Under the pieces are notes generated by a model that saw only the letters and a list, made by a program, of their open reading frames with translations, had not been told where the DNA came from and did not search any database. Shown here one piece after another: positions 9,297 through 17,718 of a DNA stretch of 64,000 bases. The translations under genes and the position numbers were made by a program. How positions within the stretch are numbered: the first letter of the stretch is position 1; every line of letters starts with the position of its first letter. Source of the DNA: Polaromonas sp047303325 (GTDB taxonomy: Bacteria > Pseudomonadota > Gammaproteobacteria > Burkholderiales > Burkholderiaceae_C); contig NZ_JBKBEX010000007.1 in NCBI RefSeq assembly GCF_047303325.1, positions 62,001-126,000 of the forward strand, given 5' to 3'.

Positions 9297-10001
9297 TTAA
9301 GCCTTGTCTTGCGTTGGCCGGCTGGCGTAGGCGGCCAGCGCCTGCTCATCGAGCAGGGCCACGCGGCCGAACTCCAGCGACACCAGGCCCAGCCCTTCCA
9401 GTGTTTGCAGCACGCGGTTGACGGTCTGGCGCGACAGGCCGGCCAGGTGGCCCAGTTCTTCCTGCGACAGCAGCAGCTTGCGCCGGCCTTGCCAGAACAC
9501 CCGGCTCAGGTACAGCGCCACACGCTGCTCGGGCGCGCGCAGGCGGCCCGCCTCGATGATGGTCATGGCCTGGGCCAGGCGCCGGTTCAGGTGGGCGACC
9601 AGGTAGTGGTTGAAGTCCAGGGAACCGGCCAGCAGTTCGTCGAATTCGGCGCGCGGCAGGCACAGCAGTGTGGTGTCGCGCAGCGCGATCACGTCGTAGC
9701 GGCGCGGCTCGGTCTTGAGCGCTGAGCCTTCACCAAACCATTCGCCGTCGGGCACACCCAGGAAGGCCGACACCCGGCCTTCGGGCGAGGTGCTTTGCAG
9801 TTTCACCAGGCCCGACAGAACGGCATACCAGCCCTGGACCGGCGCGCCCGCGCCCAGCAGCACTTCGCCCTTGCGGCCGTCCAGCGTGAAGCTGCGCGCC
9901 AGCAAGCGCGCCTGGTGCTCCTGCGGCAGGCCGGGGAACCAGGGCTGGCCGCTGAGGAAGCGATGCGGCAAAGAGGCGAGGTCAAAGGGCATGGGTGTCA
10001 T
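9297..10001 (-). CDS. Crp/Fnr family transcription regulator
   Basis: The 234 residues contain an N-terminal cyclic-nucleotide-binding fold (FTLDGRKGEVLLGAGAPVQGWYAVLSG, residues about 37-65), a long dimer helix, and a C-terminal winged helix with LSQEELGHLAGLSRQTVNRVL as recognition region. There is no cysteine cluster of the Fnr type, so a [4Fe-4S] sensor is unlikely; ligand unknown. It is transcribed away from the palindromic element at 10032-10302 and precedes selO on the same strand by 43 bp, so it might head that operon. Targets are not predictable from sequence alone. Confidence 0.92.
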   Translation of the reverse strand: MTPMPFDLASLPHRFLSGQPWFPGLPQEHQARLLARSFTLDGRKGEVLLGAGAPVQGWYAVLSGLVKLQSTSPEGRVSAFLGVPDGEWFGEGSALKTEPRRYDVIALRDTTLLCLPRAEFDELLAGSLDFNHYLVAHLNRRLAQAMTIIEAGRLRAPEQRVALYLSRVFWQGRRKLLLSQEELGHLAGLSRQTVNRVLQTLEGLGLVSLEFGRVALLDEQALAAYASRPTQDKA

Positions 10002-10031
10002 TGTCCTCCGGCTGCCGCACGGGGTATTTAC

Positions 10032-10302
10032 CTAGGGTCTGCTAACGCTATTTATGCAAGATGCGTTGCGAGTCAAAAAGGCCTTGAGCAAGGCGCAAAA
10101 CGCAGGCGGGGTGAACCCCGTCAAGGCTTTGCAACGCCGCGCAAGGCCTTTTTGATCGCAACCCGAAGGGAATGGGGTTAAAACGGCGCCACTGCGCGTT
10201 GCGCTCCTAACCCAGACGCCCGGTCTGGGCGTCGTCGCGCGCCTTGATTGGCACCGTTTTAACCCCATTCGCATTTGCATAAATAGCGTTAACAGACCCT
10301 AG
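10032..10302. repeat. 271-bp non-coding element with terminal and nested inverted repeats
   Basis: The 28-base ends 10032-10059 and 10275-10302 are inverted copies with one mismatch; both begin at a CTAG. Inside lie two more inverted pairs: 10065-10086 with 10142-10162, and 10170-10190 with 10250-10270. At the centre is a 7-bp hairpin, CCCAGAC/GTCTGGG (10211-10229). No reading frame makes sense as a gene. The plan resembles a MITE or a structured interspersed repeat. No target-site duplication beyond the shared CTAG is visible. A diverged single end occurs at 32571-32594. Confidence 0.85.
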
Positions 10303-10488
10303 AACCTGTCGGCCGGGCGACAGGCTTTGCCTTCCGCCCGCCAGGCGGCGACAGTAGGCTGGCCGGTGTCGCCAAGGCGCCGCCGCTGGGGACTTTCCCG
10401 AGGCCTGCGCGCAAGCCCCAGGGGTACCATGGCCGCGGAGAGATTTGATTCACCCATACGCCCACCGGGCAGGAAAGGAAAGCCGACG

Positions 10489-12117
10489 ATGTTAGGTTTG
10501 ATGCAAAGCCAGCCACTGCTGATTTCCGGTTTGATCGAATTCGCGGAGCGCCACCACGGCGACGCCGAAATCGTCTCGCGCCGCGTGGAAGGCGACCTGC
10601 ATCGCTACAGCTACAAGGACATGGGCCGGCGCGCCCGCCGCGTCGCCAAGGCGCTGGACGGCCTGAAGCTGGCCTTCAGCGACCGGGTCGCCACGCTGGC
10701 CTGGAACGGCTACCGCCACCTGGAGCTGTATTACGGCGTGAGCGGCTCGGGCCGGGTGCTGCACACCATCAACCCGCGCCTGCACCCTGACCAGATCGCC
10801 TGGATCGCCAACCATGCCGAGGACCAGGTGCTGTGCTTCGACCTGAGCTTTTTGCCGTTGGTGCAGGCGGTGCACGCCCGTTGCCCGAACATCAAACACT
10901 ACATTGCGCTGTGCGACGCCGACAAGCTGCCGGCCGACTCGGGCGTGCCTAACCTGCAAAGCTATGAAAGCTGGATAGGCGCGCAAAGCGCCGACTACGC
11001 CTGGCCCAGCTTTGACGAGAACACGGCTTCGAGCATGTGCTACACGAGCGGTACCACCGGCAACCCCAAGGCCGCGCTCTATAGCCACCGCTCCAGCACG
11101 CTGCATGCCTATGCGGCCGCGTTGCCCGACGTGATGTGCATCTCCGCGCGCGACGCCATCCTGCCCGTGGTGCCCATGTTCCACGTCAACGCCTGGGGCA
11201 TTCCGTACTCGGCCGCGCTCACCGGCGCCAAGCTGGTGTTCCCCGGCCCGGCGCTGGACGGCAAGTCGATCTACGAGCTGATAGAGGCCGAGAAAGTCAC
11301 CTATGCGGCCGGCGTGCCCACGGTGTGGCAGATGCTGCTGGGCCACATGAAGCCTGCGGGCCTGAAGTTCTCCACCTTGAAACGCACCGTCATAGGCGGC
11401 TCGGCCTGTCCGCCGGCCATGATCCATGCCTTCCGCGAGGACTACGGCGTGGAGGTGCTGCACGCCTGGGGCATGACCGAGATGAGCCCGCTGGGCACGC
11501 TGTGCACGCTCAAGAACAAGCACGACGCGCTGCCCGAAACCGAAAAAATGAAGATACGCCTCAAGCAGGGGCGCGCCATCTACGGCGTCGACATGAAAAT
11601 CGTCGACGCCAATGGCGAGGAATTGCCCTGGGACGGCAAGGTCTTTGGCGACCTGTACGTCAAGGGGCCGTGGATCGTGCGCGAGTACTTCAAGGGCGAG
11701 GGCGGCGACCCGCTGGTGGACGGCTGGTTTCCCACGGGCGACGTCGGCACCATAGACCCCGACGGTTATTTGCAGATCACCGACCGCAGCAAGGACGTCA
11801 TCAAGTCGGGCGGCGAATGGATCAGCTCCATCGAGATCGAGAACATCGCCGTGGCGCATCCGGCCGTGGCCATGGCCGCCTGCATAGGCGTGGCCCATCC
11901 CAAGTGGGATGAGCGCCCCATCATCGCGGTCGTCAAAAAGCCCGGCATGGATGTCACCCGCGACGAGTTGATCCGCTTCTACGACGGCAAGACCGCGAAA
12001 TGGCAAATCCCCGACGACGTGGTTTTTGTCGACGCGATTCCGCTGGGCGCCACCGGCAAGATGCTCAAAACAAAACTGCGCGAGCTCTTGAAGGATTACA
12101 AATTGCCACAGTCATAA
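10489..12117 (+). CDS. Acyl-CoA synthetase, AMP-forming (DmdB/AlkK-like)
   Basis: Activates a carboxylic acid to its CoA thioester with ATP. The 542 residues have the AMP-binding motif YTSGTTGNPKAALYSHRS, the adenine-binding HAWGMTEMSPLG, the hinge WFPTGDVGTID...TDRSKDVIKSGGEWIS, and the catalytic C-terminal Lys in PLGATGKMLKTKL. The start was chosen at MLGLMQSQPLLISGLIEFA because AGGAAAGGAA precedes it and this N-terminus is typical of medium/long-chain ligases and of 3-methylmercaptopropionyl-CoA ligase (DmdB). Substrate cannot be fixed by sequence. It leads a plus-strand region holding a Liv-type importer and a full beta-oxidation set. Confidence 0.92.
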   Translation: MLGLMQSQPLLISGLIEFAERHHGDAEIVSRRVEGDLHRYSYKDMGRRARRVAKALDGLKLAFSDRVATLAWNGYRHLELYYGVSGSGRVLHTINPRLHPDQIAWIANHAEDQVLCFDLSFLPLVQAVHARCPNIKHYIALCDADKLPADSGVPNLQSYESWIGAQSADYAWPSFDENTASSMCYTSGTTGNPKAALYSHRSSTLHAYAAALPDVMCISARDAILPVVPMFHVNAWGIPYSAALTGAKLVFPGPALDGKSIYELIEAEKVTYAAGVPTVWQMLLGHMKPAGLKFSTLKRTVIGGSACPPAMIHAFREDYGVEVLHAWGMTEMSPLGTLCTLKNKHDALPETEKMKIRLKQGRAIYGVDMKIVDANGEELPWDGKVFGDLYVKGPWIVREYFKGEGGDPLVDGWFPTGDVGTIDPDGYLQITDRSKDVIKSGGEWISSIEIENIAVAHPAVAMAACIGVAHPKWDERPIIAVVKKPGMDVTRDELIRFYDGKTAKWQIPDDVVFVDAIPLGATGKMLKTKLRELLKDYKLPQS

Positions 12118-12155
12118 GTGTGGAAAAAAAGCGCGGCCGGTATTCAAACCAAGCA

Positions 12156-12241
12156 GGGGCCGCGGAACCGGCTTTGCCGGGCCGCAGGCGCAGCGGCCCC
12201 TCGGGGGCAGCGCACTACGTGAAGCGAGAAGCGTGGGGGTC
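12156..12241. repeat. Intergenic GC-rich hairpin repeat
   Basis: Outer arms GGGGCCGC (12156-12163) and GCGGCCCC (12193-12200) enclose a CCGGC-TTT-GCCGG hairpin, followed by a CCCC-TCG-GGGG turn and a tail ending near 12241. I recognise this general pattern as common between genes in Comamonadaceae; that is recollection, not a search. It may act as a transcript end after the acyl-CoA synthetase. Confidence 0.6.
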
Positions 12242-12358
12242 ACATCCGTGACATAGCGCTAGGGCATTCCCTGACGCAGTGCAGCATTAATTAACCTAAC
12301 CTTTGCCGGTTCCCGTCAGGTTTCGTTCGCACATTCATAAATTTTCAGGAGACAAGGG

Positions 12359-13684
12359 ATGACAACCCAAACCCGATTTTTCGCGCGGCATGCAGGCGTC
12401 GCCCTGGCGGTGTCCGCCATGTTTTACAGCGGCATGACACTGGCCCAGGCGCCAGCCAAGGCCGCCGCTCCGGCCAAAGCGGCCGTCGCCTCGCCCGCTG
12501 CCGGCGGCTCCGTGAACCTGAACCAGACCGTCAAGATCGCCTGGCTGGACCCGCTGTCCGGCCTGATGGCGGCGGTCGGCACCAACCAGCTCAAGGGCTT
12601 TCAGTTCCTGGCCGAGCAGTTCAGCAAAAAGAACAAGGCCGGCGTGAAGTTTGAAATCATCGGCATCGACAACAAGCTCAGCCCGCAGGAAACCACCAAC
12701 GCGCTGAAGTCCGCCATCGACCAGGGCGCTCGCTACATCGTGCAGGGCAACGGCTCCGGCCCGGCGCTGGCCATCATGGACGCACTGTCCAAGTACAACG
12801 AACGCAATCCGGGCAAGGAAGTCGTCTACCTCAACTACGCCGCGGTGGACCCTGACCTGACCAACAGCAAGTGCGAGTACTGGCACTTCCGTCTGGATGC
12901 CGACACCTCCATGAAGATGGAGGCACTGACTGCCTTCATGAAGGAGCAGCCGGACATCAAGAAGGTCTACCTGATCAACCAGAACTACTCGCACGGCCAG
13001 CAGGTCGCCAAGTTCGCCAAAGCCAACCTTGCATCCAAGCGCCCCGACATCCAGATCGTCGGCGAAGACCTGCACCCGCTGGCCCAGGTGCGCGACTTCG
13101 CGCCCTACATCGCCAAGATCAAGCAGTCGGGCGCCGATACCGTGATCACCGGCAACTGGGGCTCGGACCTTTCGCTGCTGGTCAAAGCCGCCAACGAGGC
13201 GGGCCTGAACAACGTCAAGTTCTATACCTACTATGCCGGCGTCACCGGCACGCCGACCGCGCTGGGCGCGGGCTCGGCCGGGCGCGTCTACATGGTGGCC
13301 TACAACCACCTCAACATGGGCGGCGAGATCCAGCAGATCCAGGCCGACTACAAAAAGAAGTTCAACGACGACTTCTACACCGGCGCGATCTTCCACGCCT
13401 TCACCATCCTGACCGAAGCCATGGCCCAGACCAAGTCGACCGAGCCGGCCGTGGTGGCCAAGGCCATGGAAGGCCTGCGCTTCAAGAGCTTTAACGGCGA
13501 CGTCGAGATGCGCAAGACCGACCACCAGCTGCAGCAGGGGCTTTACATCGACAAATGGGAAAAAGCCGGCGGCAAATACCCCTACGATGCCGAGAATACG
13601 GGCTACACCTTTGTGCCGGTCAAATACTATGAGCCCTATGTGGCCAGCACGCCCACTTCGTGCCAGATGAAGCGCCCGGGATGA
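12359..13684 (+). CDS. Liv-type ABC transporter substrate-binding protein
   Basis: Periplasmic receptor of the branched-chain amino acid (HAAT) importer family. The 441 residues start with a signal peptide (cleavage near TLAQA) followed by an Ala/Lys/Pro-rich linker, then the periplasmic-binding fold: VKIAWLDPLSGLMAAVG, YIVQGNGSGPALAI, VYLINQNYSHGQQVAKF and GADTVITGNWGSDL. It is somewhat longer than classical LivK. An AGGAGA box lies just before the ATG. Permease and ATPase genes follow in order. The neighbouring acyl-CoA genes suggest that the ligand is a carboxylic acid, as in several characterised family members; that is inference. Confidence 0.93.
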   Translation: MTTQTRFFARHAGVALAVSAMFYSGMTLAQAPAKAAAPAKAAVASPAAGGSVNLNQTVKIAWLDPLSGLMAAVGTNQLKGFQFLAEQFSKKNKAGVKFEIIGIDNKLSPQETTNALKSAIDQGARYIVQGNGSGPALAIMDALSKYNERNPGKEVVYLNYAAVDPDLTNSKCEYWHFRLDADTSMKMEALTAFMKEQPDIKKVYLINQNYSHGQQVAKFAKANLASKRPDIQIVGEDLHPLAQVRDFAPYIAKIKQSGADTVITGNWGSDLSLLVKAANEAGLNNVKFYTYYAGVTGTPTALGAGSAGRVYMVAYNHLNMGGEIQQIQADYKKKFNDDFYTGAIFHAFTILTEAMAQTKSTEPAVVAKAMEGLRFKSFNGDVEMRKTDHQLQQGLYIDKWEKAGGKYPYDAENTGYTFVPVKYYEPYVASTPTSCQMKRPG

Positions 13685-13710
13685 CACCGGCGTCCCGCTG
13701 ACGGACCCAG

Positions 13711-13737
13711 GCCCGATCCGAGTTCGGGCCTTTTTTT
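13711..13737 (+). terminator. Rho-independent terminator between receptor and permease genes
   Basis: GCCCGA and TCGGGC pair around seven bases and are followed by seven T residues. The position between the receptor and the permeases suggests partial read-through, giving more receptor than membrane components. Confidence 0.85.
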
Positions 13738-13769
13738 CATCCGGCTTTTATTGCAACAGGCGCTTATCG

Positions 13770-14723
13770 ATGAATCTGGAATCCTTCACCATCGCGATGC
13801 TCAACGGCCTCAGCTACGGCTTGCTGCTGTTCATGCTCAGTTCCGGCCTGACGCTGATCTTCAGCATGATGGGCGTGCTCAATTTCGCGCACGCGTCCTT
13901 CTACATGGTCGGCGCCTATATCGCCTACAGCACCTCGCAGGTCATAGGCTTTTGGTGGTCGCTGCTGGTGGCGCCGCTGCTGGTGTTTGCCATGGGCGCG
14001 GCCTTCGAGCGCTTTTGCCTGCGCAAGGTGCACAAGTTCGGCCATGTGCCCGAACTGCTGGTGACCTTCGGGCTGTCCTACCTGCTGCTGGAGCTGGTGC
14101 AACTGGTCTGGGGCCGCTCAGCCGTCAACTACGTGCTGCCCGAAGGCCTGCAAGGCCCGCTGTTCACGGTGTTCGGCACCAACTTCCCGAAATCGCGCGC
14201 CTTCATCATGTTCATCTCGCTGGCCATGCTGGCCGGCATCTGGCTGCTGCTCACACGCACCCGCATAGGCCTGGTGATCCAGGCCGCGCTCACCCATCCC
14301 GAAACGGTGGAGGCGCTCGGCCACAACGTGCCGCGTGTCTTCATGCTGGTTTTTGGCGGCGGCGCGGCGCTCGCCGGCCTGGCCGGCGTCATAGGCGGCA
14401 ACACCTTCATCACCGAGCCCGCCATGGCCGGCTCGGTGGGCGCCATCATCTTTGTGGTCGTGGTGGTGGGCGGCATGGGCTCGCTGAGCGGCGCCTTCCT
14501 GGCCTCGCTGCTGATAGGCCTGATACAGACCTTCGCGGTGCAGATGGACCAGTCGCTGATGACCTTGCTGGCCCACTTTAACTACCGGGTGACGCCCGAG
14601 ACCTTCGGCTACCCGCTGCTCAAGCTCACAATTTCGCAGGTGGGGCCGATATTGCCGTTCCTGTTCCTGGTGCTGATCCTGATCTTCAGGCCCAAGGGCT
14701 TGCTTGGTACGCGGGAAGGTTAA
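13770..14723 (+). CDS. Liv-type ABC transporter permease (LivH family)
   Basis: The 317 residues form an inner-membrane permease with about eight membrane segments. Family marks include GLSYGLLLFMLSSGLTLIFSMMGVLNFAHASFYMVGAY near the N-terminus and the cytoplasmic loop ALTHPETVEALGHNVPRVF (the EAA-like ATPase contact), then GVIGGNTFITEPAMAGSVG. It would pair with the LivM-type permease that starts 11 bp downstream. It follows the terminator after the receptor gene by 32 bp. The transported compound is not deducible from this subunit. Confidence 0.95.
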   Translation: MNLESFTIAMLNGLSYGLLLFMLSSGLTLIFSMMGVLNFAHASFYMVGAYIAYSTSQVIGFWWSLLVAPLLVFAMGAAFERFCLRKVHKFGHVPELLVTFGLSYLLLELVQLVWGRSAVNYVLPEGLQGPLFTVFGTNFPKSRAFIMFISLAMLAGIWLLLTRTRIGLVIQAALTHPETVEALGHNVPRVFMLVFGGGAALAGLAGVIGGNTFITEPAMAGSVGAIIFVVVVVGGMGSLSGAFLASLLIGLIQTFAVQMDQSLMTLLAHFNYRVTPETFGYPLLKLTISQVGPILPFLFLVLILIFRPKGLLGTREG

Positions 14724-14734
14724 GGCAACAGCAC

Positions 14735-16027
14735 ATGTCCACCCCGTACTACCAATTCAAACCCTATAACGTCGGCCGCTGGCTGCTGTGGACGCTGTAC
14801 GCGCTGCTGCTGATCGCCGCGCCGCTGATGTTCAAGAGCAGCCTGGCGCTGACCATGCTGTCGCAGGCCGGCTATCTGGTCATCATCTGCCTGAGCTACA
14901 ACATCCTGCTGGGGCAGGGCGGCATGCTCAGTTTCGGCCATGCGGTCTATGCCGGGCTGGGCTCCTTCCTGGCCGTGCATGCGATGAACCTGGCCGGCAA
15001 GGGCTCGTTCTATATCCCGCTGTCGCTGATCCCGCTGGTGGGCGGCCTGTCGGGCCTGTTCTTCGCGGCGCTGCTCGGCTATGTCACCACCAAAAAGGCC
15101 GGCACCACCTTTGCCATGATCACGCTGGGCGTGGGCGAGCTGGTGTTCGCCATGTCGCTGATGTTCCCTGAGTTCTTCGGCGGGGAGGGCGGCATCACCA
15201 CCAACCGGGCTTACGGCAAGCCGGTGTTCGGTATCAGCTTCGGCCCGCAGATCCAGGTCTATTACCTGATCGCGTTTTACTGCTTTATCTGCACCGCCGC
15301 GATGTTCGCCTTCACGCGCACGCCACTGGGGCGCATCCTGAACGCCGTGCGCGACAACCCCGAGCGCGTGGAGTTCATAGGCTACAACACGCAGCGCGTG
15401 CGCTACTACGCCTTCATCATCGCCGGCTTCTTTGCCGGCATAGGCGGTGGGCTGGCGGCCATCAACTCGGAAATCGTCACGGCTGAAGTCGTGAGCAGCC
15501 TGCGCTCGGGCAGCCTGCTGCTGTTCACCTTCCTGGGCGGGGCGACCTTTTTCTTCGGCCCCATCATTGGTGCCGGCCTGCTGGTGGTGGCGCTGATCCT
15601 GCTGTCGGAGCTGACCATGGCCTGGCTGCTGTATGTGGGCCTGATCTTTTTGTTTATGGTGATGTATGCGCCCGGCGGCATCGCCAGCCTGATCATGATG
15701 AATTTGCGCGTGGCCGCCTTCGGCAAGCTCAGGGAGTTGTGGGTCGGCTACCTGGGCCTGGCCGTGACGGCTTTCACCGCGCTGGCCGGCGCGGCCGCCA
15801 TGGTCGAGATGGTTTACCACCTGCAGCTCAACGCGGCCCTGGGCCCCGAGCTTGGTTTTATGGGCGTGCGGCTCAATGCCACCAGCCTCAACAGCTGGCT
15901 GGGTGCGGGCTTTGTGCTTGCCACCGGCCTTGGGTTGTTTGAACTCACGCGCCGGCAATTCCTCACGCAATGGAGCCAGATCCAGGATGACATTGAAAAA
16001 GAAATCAAGCGGAGGGAACTGTTGTGA
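14735..16027 (+). CDS. Liv-type ABC transporter permease (LivM family)
   Basis: The 430-residue inner-membrane permease has family motifs LSYNILLGQGGMLSFGHAVYAGLG and the ATPase-contact loop RILNAVRDNPERVEFIGYNTQRVRY. It is longer than many LivM proteins because of an extra C-terminal membrane region (AVTAFTALAGAAAMVEMV and WLGAGFVLATGLGLFEL) and a charged cytoplasmic tail ending in KRREL. Its stop overlaps the GTG start of the next ATPase gene, showing tight operon coupling. The extra C-terminal helices are worth noting because they are not needed for the core permease fold. Confidence 0.94.
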   Translation: MSTPYYQFKPYNVGRWLLWTLYALLLIAAPLMFKSSLALTMLSQAGYLVIICLSYNILLGQGGMLSFGHAVYAGLGSFLAVHAMNLAGKGSFYIPLSLIPLVGGLSGLFFAALLGYVTTKKAGTTFAMITLGVGELVFAMSLMFPEFFGGEGGITTNRAYGKPVFGISFGPQIQVYYLIAFYCFICTAAMFAFTRTPLGRILNAVRDNPERVEFIGYNTQRVRYYAFIIAGFFAGIGGGLAAINSEIVTAEVVSSLRSGSLLLFTFLGGATFFFGPIIGAGLLVVALILLSELTMAWLLYVGLIFLFMVMYAPGGIASLIMMNLRVAAFGKLRELWVGYLGLAVTAFTALAGAAAMVEMVYHLQLNAALGPELGFMGVRLNATSLNSWLGAGFVLATGLGLFELTRRQFLTQWSQIQDDIEKEIKRRELL

Positions 16028-16803
16028 GTGCAATCACCTGTTCGCTTGAACTGAAGGATTTGCGGAAAAACTTCGGCAAGACCGAGATCATCCGCGGCGC
16101 CAACCTGAAGGTGCAGGCCGGCGAACGTGTCGCCATCATCGGCCCCAACGGCGCGGGCAAGTCCACGCTGTTCAACCTCATCAGCGGGCGCTTTGAGCCC
16201 ACGAGTGGTGAGGTGTTGCTCAACGGCCAACGCATAGACGGCAAGAAGCCGTTTGAGATCAACAGGCTGGGCCTGTCGCGCAGCTTTCAGATCACCAACA
16301 TCTTCCCCAAGCTCAGCGTGTTCGAAAACCTGCGCTGCGGCGTGCTGTGGAGTCTGGGCTACAAATACACCTTCTTCCGCTTTCTGGCCGATCTGGACGA
16401 TGCCAACCAGCGCGCCGAGGAGTTGATGGCCATGATCAAGCTCGACAAGAAGCGCGACGTGCTGGCCACCAACTTGACCTATGCCGAGCAGCGCGCGCTG
16501 GAAATCGGTATCACGATTGCCGGCGGCGCCAGCGTCATCCTGCTGGACGAGCCCACGGCCGGCATGAGCCGCTCCGAGACCAGCCGCTTTATCAACCTGA
16601 TCAAGGAAGTCACTGTGGGCAAGACTCTGCTGACGGTGGAGCACGACATGGGCGTGGTCTTCGGCCTGGCCGACAAGATCGCGGTGGTGGTGTATGGTGA
16701 AATCATTGCCTACGACACGCCCGAGGCCGTGCGCGCCGACCAGCGTGTGCAGGAAGCGTATCTCGGCTCATCCGTAGCTGACGCACAAGCAGGAGGGCAC
16801 TGA
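16024..16803 (+). CDS. Liv-type ABC ATPase (LivG family) with altered signature motif
   Basis: The 259-residue cytoplasmic ATPase has a normal Walker A (GPNGAGKST, about residues 38-46), Walker B with catalytic Glu (VILLDEPTAG) and H-loop (TVEHDMGVVFG). The signature is LTYAEQ where the consensus is LSGGQ and E. coli LivG has AYGDQ, so the second Gly is Ala. It starts with GTG overlapping the previous TGA. Because ABC ATP sites form between two subunits, this signature faces the Walker A of the LivF partner, which is itself altered. The gene ends directly before the LivF start. Confidence 0.95.
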   Translation: MSAITCSLELKDLRKNFGKTEIIRGANLKVQAGERVAIIGPNGAGKSTLFNLISGRFEPTSGEVLLNGQRIDGKKPFEINRLGLSRSFQITNIFPKLSVFENLRCGVLWSLGYKYTFFRFLADLDDANQRAEELMAMIKLDKKRDVLATNLTYAEQRALEIGITIAGGASVILLDEPTAGMSRSETSRFINLIKEVTVGKTLLTVEHDMGVVFGLADKIAVVVYGEIIAYDTPEAVRADQRVQEAYLGSSVADAQAGGH

Positions 16804-17499
16804 ATGCTGCATATCCAGAACCTCCACGCCTTCTACGGCAAAAGCCATGTGCTGCACGGCGTGCATTTCGACGTGCAGCCCGGCCAGATCGTCGCCTTGC
16901 TGGGCCGCAACGGCTCGGGCCGCTCCACCACCGCCAAGGCCATCATGGGCCTGGTCGACTGCCAAGGCTCCATACTCTGGAAAAAGCAGGAGATCGTCGG
17001 CAAGAAGGCCTACCAGATCGCCCACTTGGGCATAGGCTATGTGCCCGAAAACCGCGACATCTTCCCCAAGCTCACGGTGCACCAGAACCTGTTGCTGGGC
17101 CAGAAGGGATCCGGCAAGGGCTCGCGCTGGTCGTTTGAAGACATGTACCAGATGTTTCCCCGGCTGCGCGAACGCCAGCATACCGAGGCCGGTGTGCTCT
17201 CGGGCGGCGAGCAGCAAATGCTGACGCTGTGCCGCACGCTGATGGGCGACCCCGACCTGATCATCATCGACGAACCCACCGAAGGCCTGGCGCCCAAAAT
17301 CGTTGAACTCGTGGGCCAGTACCTGCAGACGCTCAAGGCCAAAGGCATTTCGGTCCTGCTGATCGAGCAGAAGCTGACGATTGCCATGCAGATTTCCGAC
17401 CGTGCGCTGGTCATGGGCCACGGCAGCATCGTGTTTGACGGCACACCCGACAGCCTGCGAGCCGACGCCTACATCCGCAAAGAGTGGCTTGAGGTGTAA
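16804..17499 (+). CDS. Liv-type ABC ATPase (LivF family) with Arg in Walker A
   Basis: The 231-residue partner ATPase has Walker A GRNGSGRST, where the invariant phosphate-binding Lys (GxxGxGKS/T) is Arg; the codon is CGC at 16921-16923. Other motifs are standard: signature LSGGEQQ, Walker B LIIIDEPTEGL with catalytic Glu, and Q-loop region YVPENRDIF. The H-loop His position reads LLIEQKL, with Gln, as in many LivF proteins. It directly follows the LivG-type gene. The change is not a sequencing frameshift: the frame is intact and the flanking residues are normal. It may reduce hydrolysis at one of the two sites. Confidence 0.95.
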   Translation: MLHIQNLHAFYGKSHVLHGVHFDVQPGQIVALLGRNGSGRSTTAKAIMGLVDCQGSILWKKQEIVGKKAYQIAHLGIGYVPENRDIFPKLTVHQNLLLGQKGSGKGSRWSFEDMYQMFPRLRERQHTEAGVLSGGEQQMLTLCRTLMGDPDLIIIDEPTEGLAPKIVELVGQYLQTLKAKGISVLLIEQKLTIAMQISDRALVMGHGSIVFDGTPDSLRADAYIRKEWLEV

Positions 17500-17569
17500 A
17501 AAATGGTATGGACTGTCCCGGGCCTGTCACCGCAGGGACAAAAATAGACCAAACACCCCAACCCGGGCC

Positions 17570-17597
17570 TTGTGTCGTCACAAACGCCCCCTACAAT
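17570..17597 (+). promoter_or_regulatory. Probable sigma-70 promoter of the fadB-like gene
   Basis: A TTGTGT -35 box at 17570-17575 and a TACAAT -10 box at 17592-17597 are separated by 16 bp. The expected start of transcription falls near 17604, inside the palindrome at 17603-17618. Confidence 0.55.
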
Positions 17598-17602
17598 AGA
17601 AA

Positions 17603-17618
17603 AAGAACGGTCGTACTT
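17603..17618. promoter_or_regulatory. Candidate operator for a TetR-type fatty-acid regulator
   Basis: The 16-base imperfect palindrome AAGAACGG/TCGTACTT matches its own reverse complement at 12 of 16 positions and overlaps the predicted transcription start. Betaproteobacterial beta-oxidation genes are known to be controlled by TetR-family regulators such as FadP; assigning this site to one is inference. Confidence 0.45.
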
Positions 17619-17718
17619 TTTTGGGCGACCGCTGGTGTCGCCACCAGGGCTTGCAGGGCCGCAGCGCCAGCCGAGACAACTGAAAACCGAAACTCCCATC
17701 AAGGAAAGAAGCACAGCA

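Noticed and set aside
16804..17499. LivF as a frameshifted or dead gene
   Set aside because: The frame is intact, all other motifs are present and the gene is packed in its operon; only the Walker A Lys is changed.
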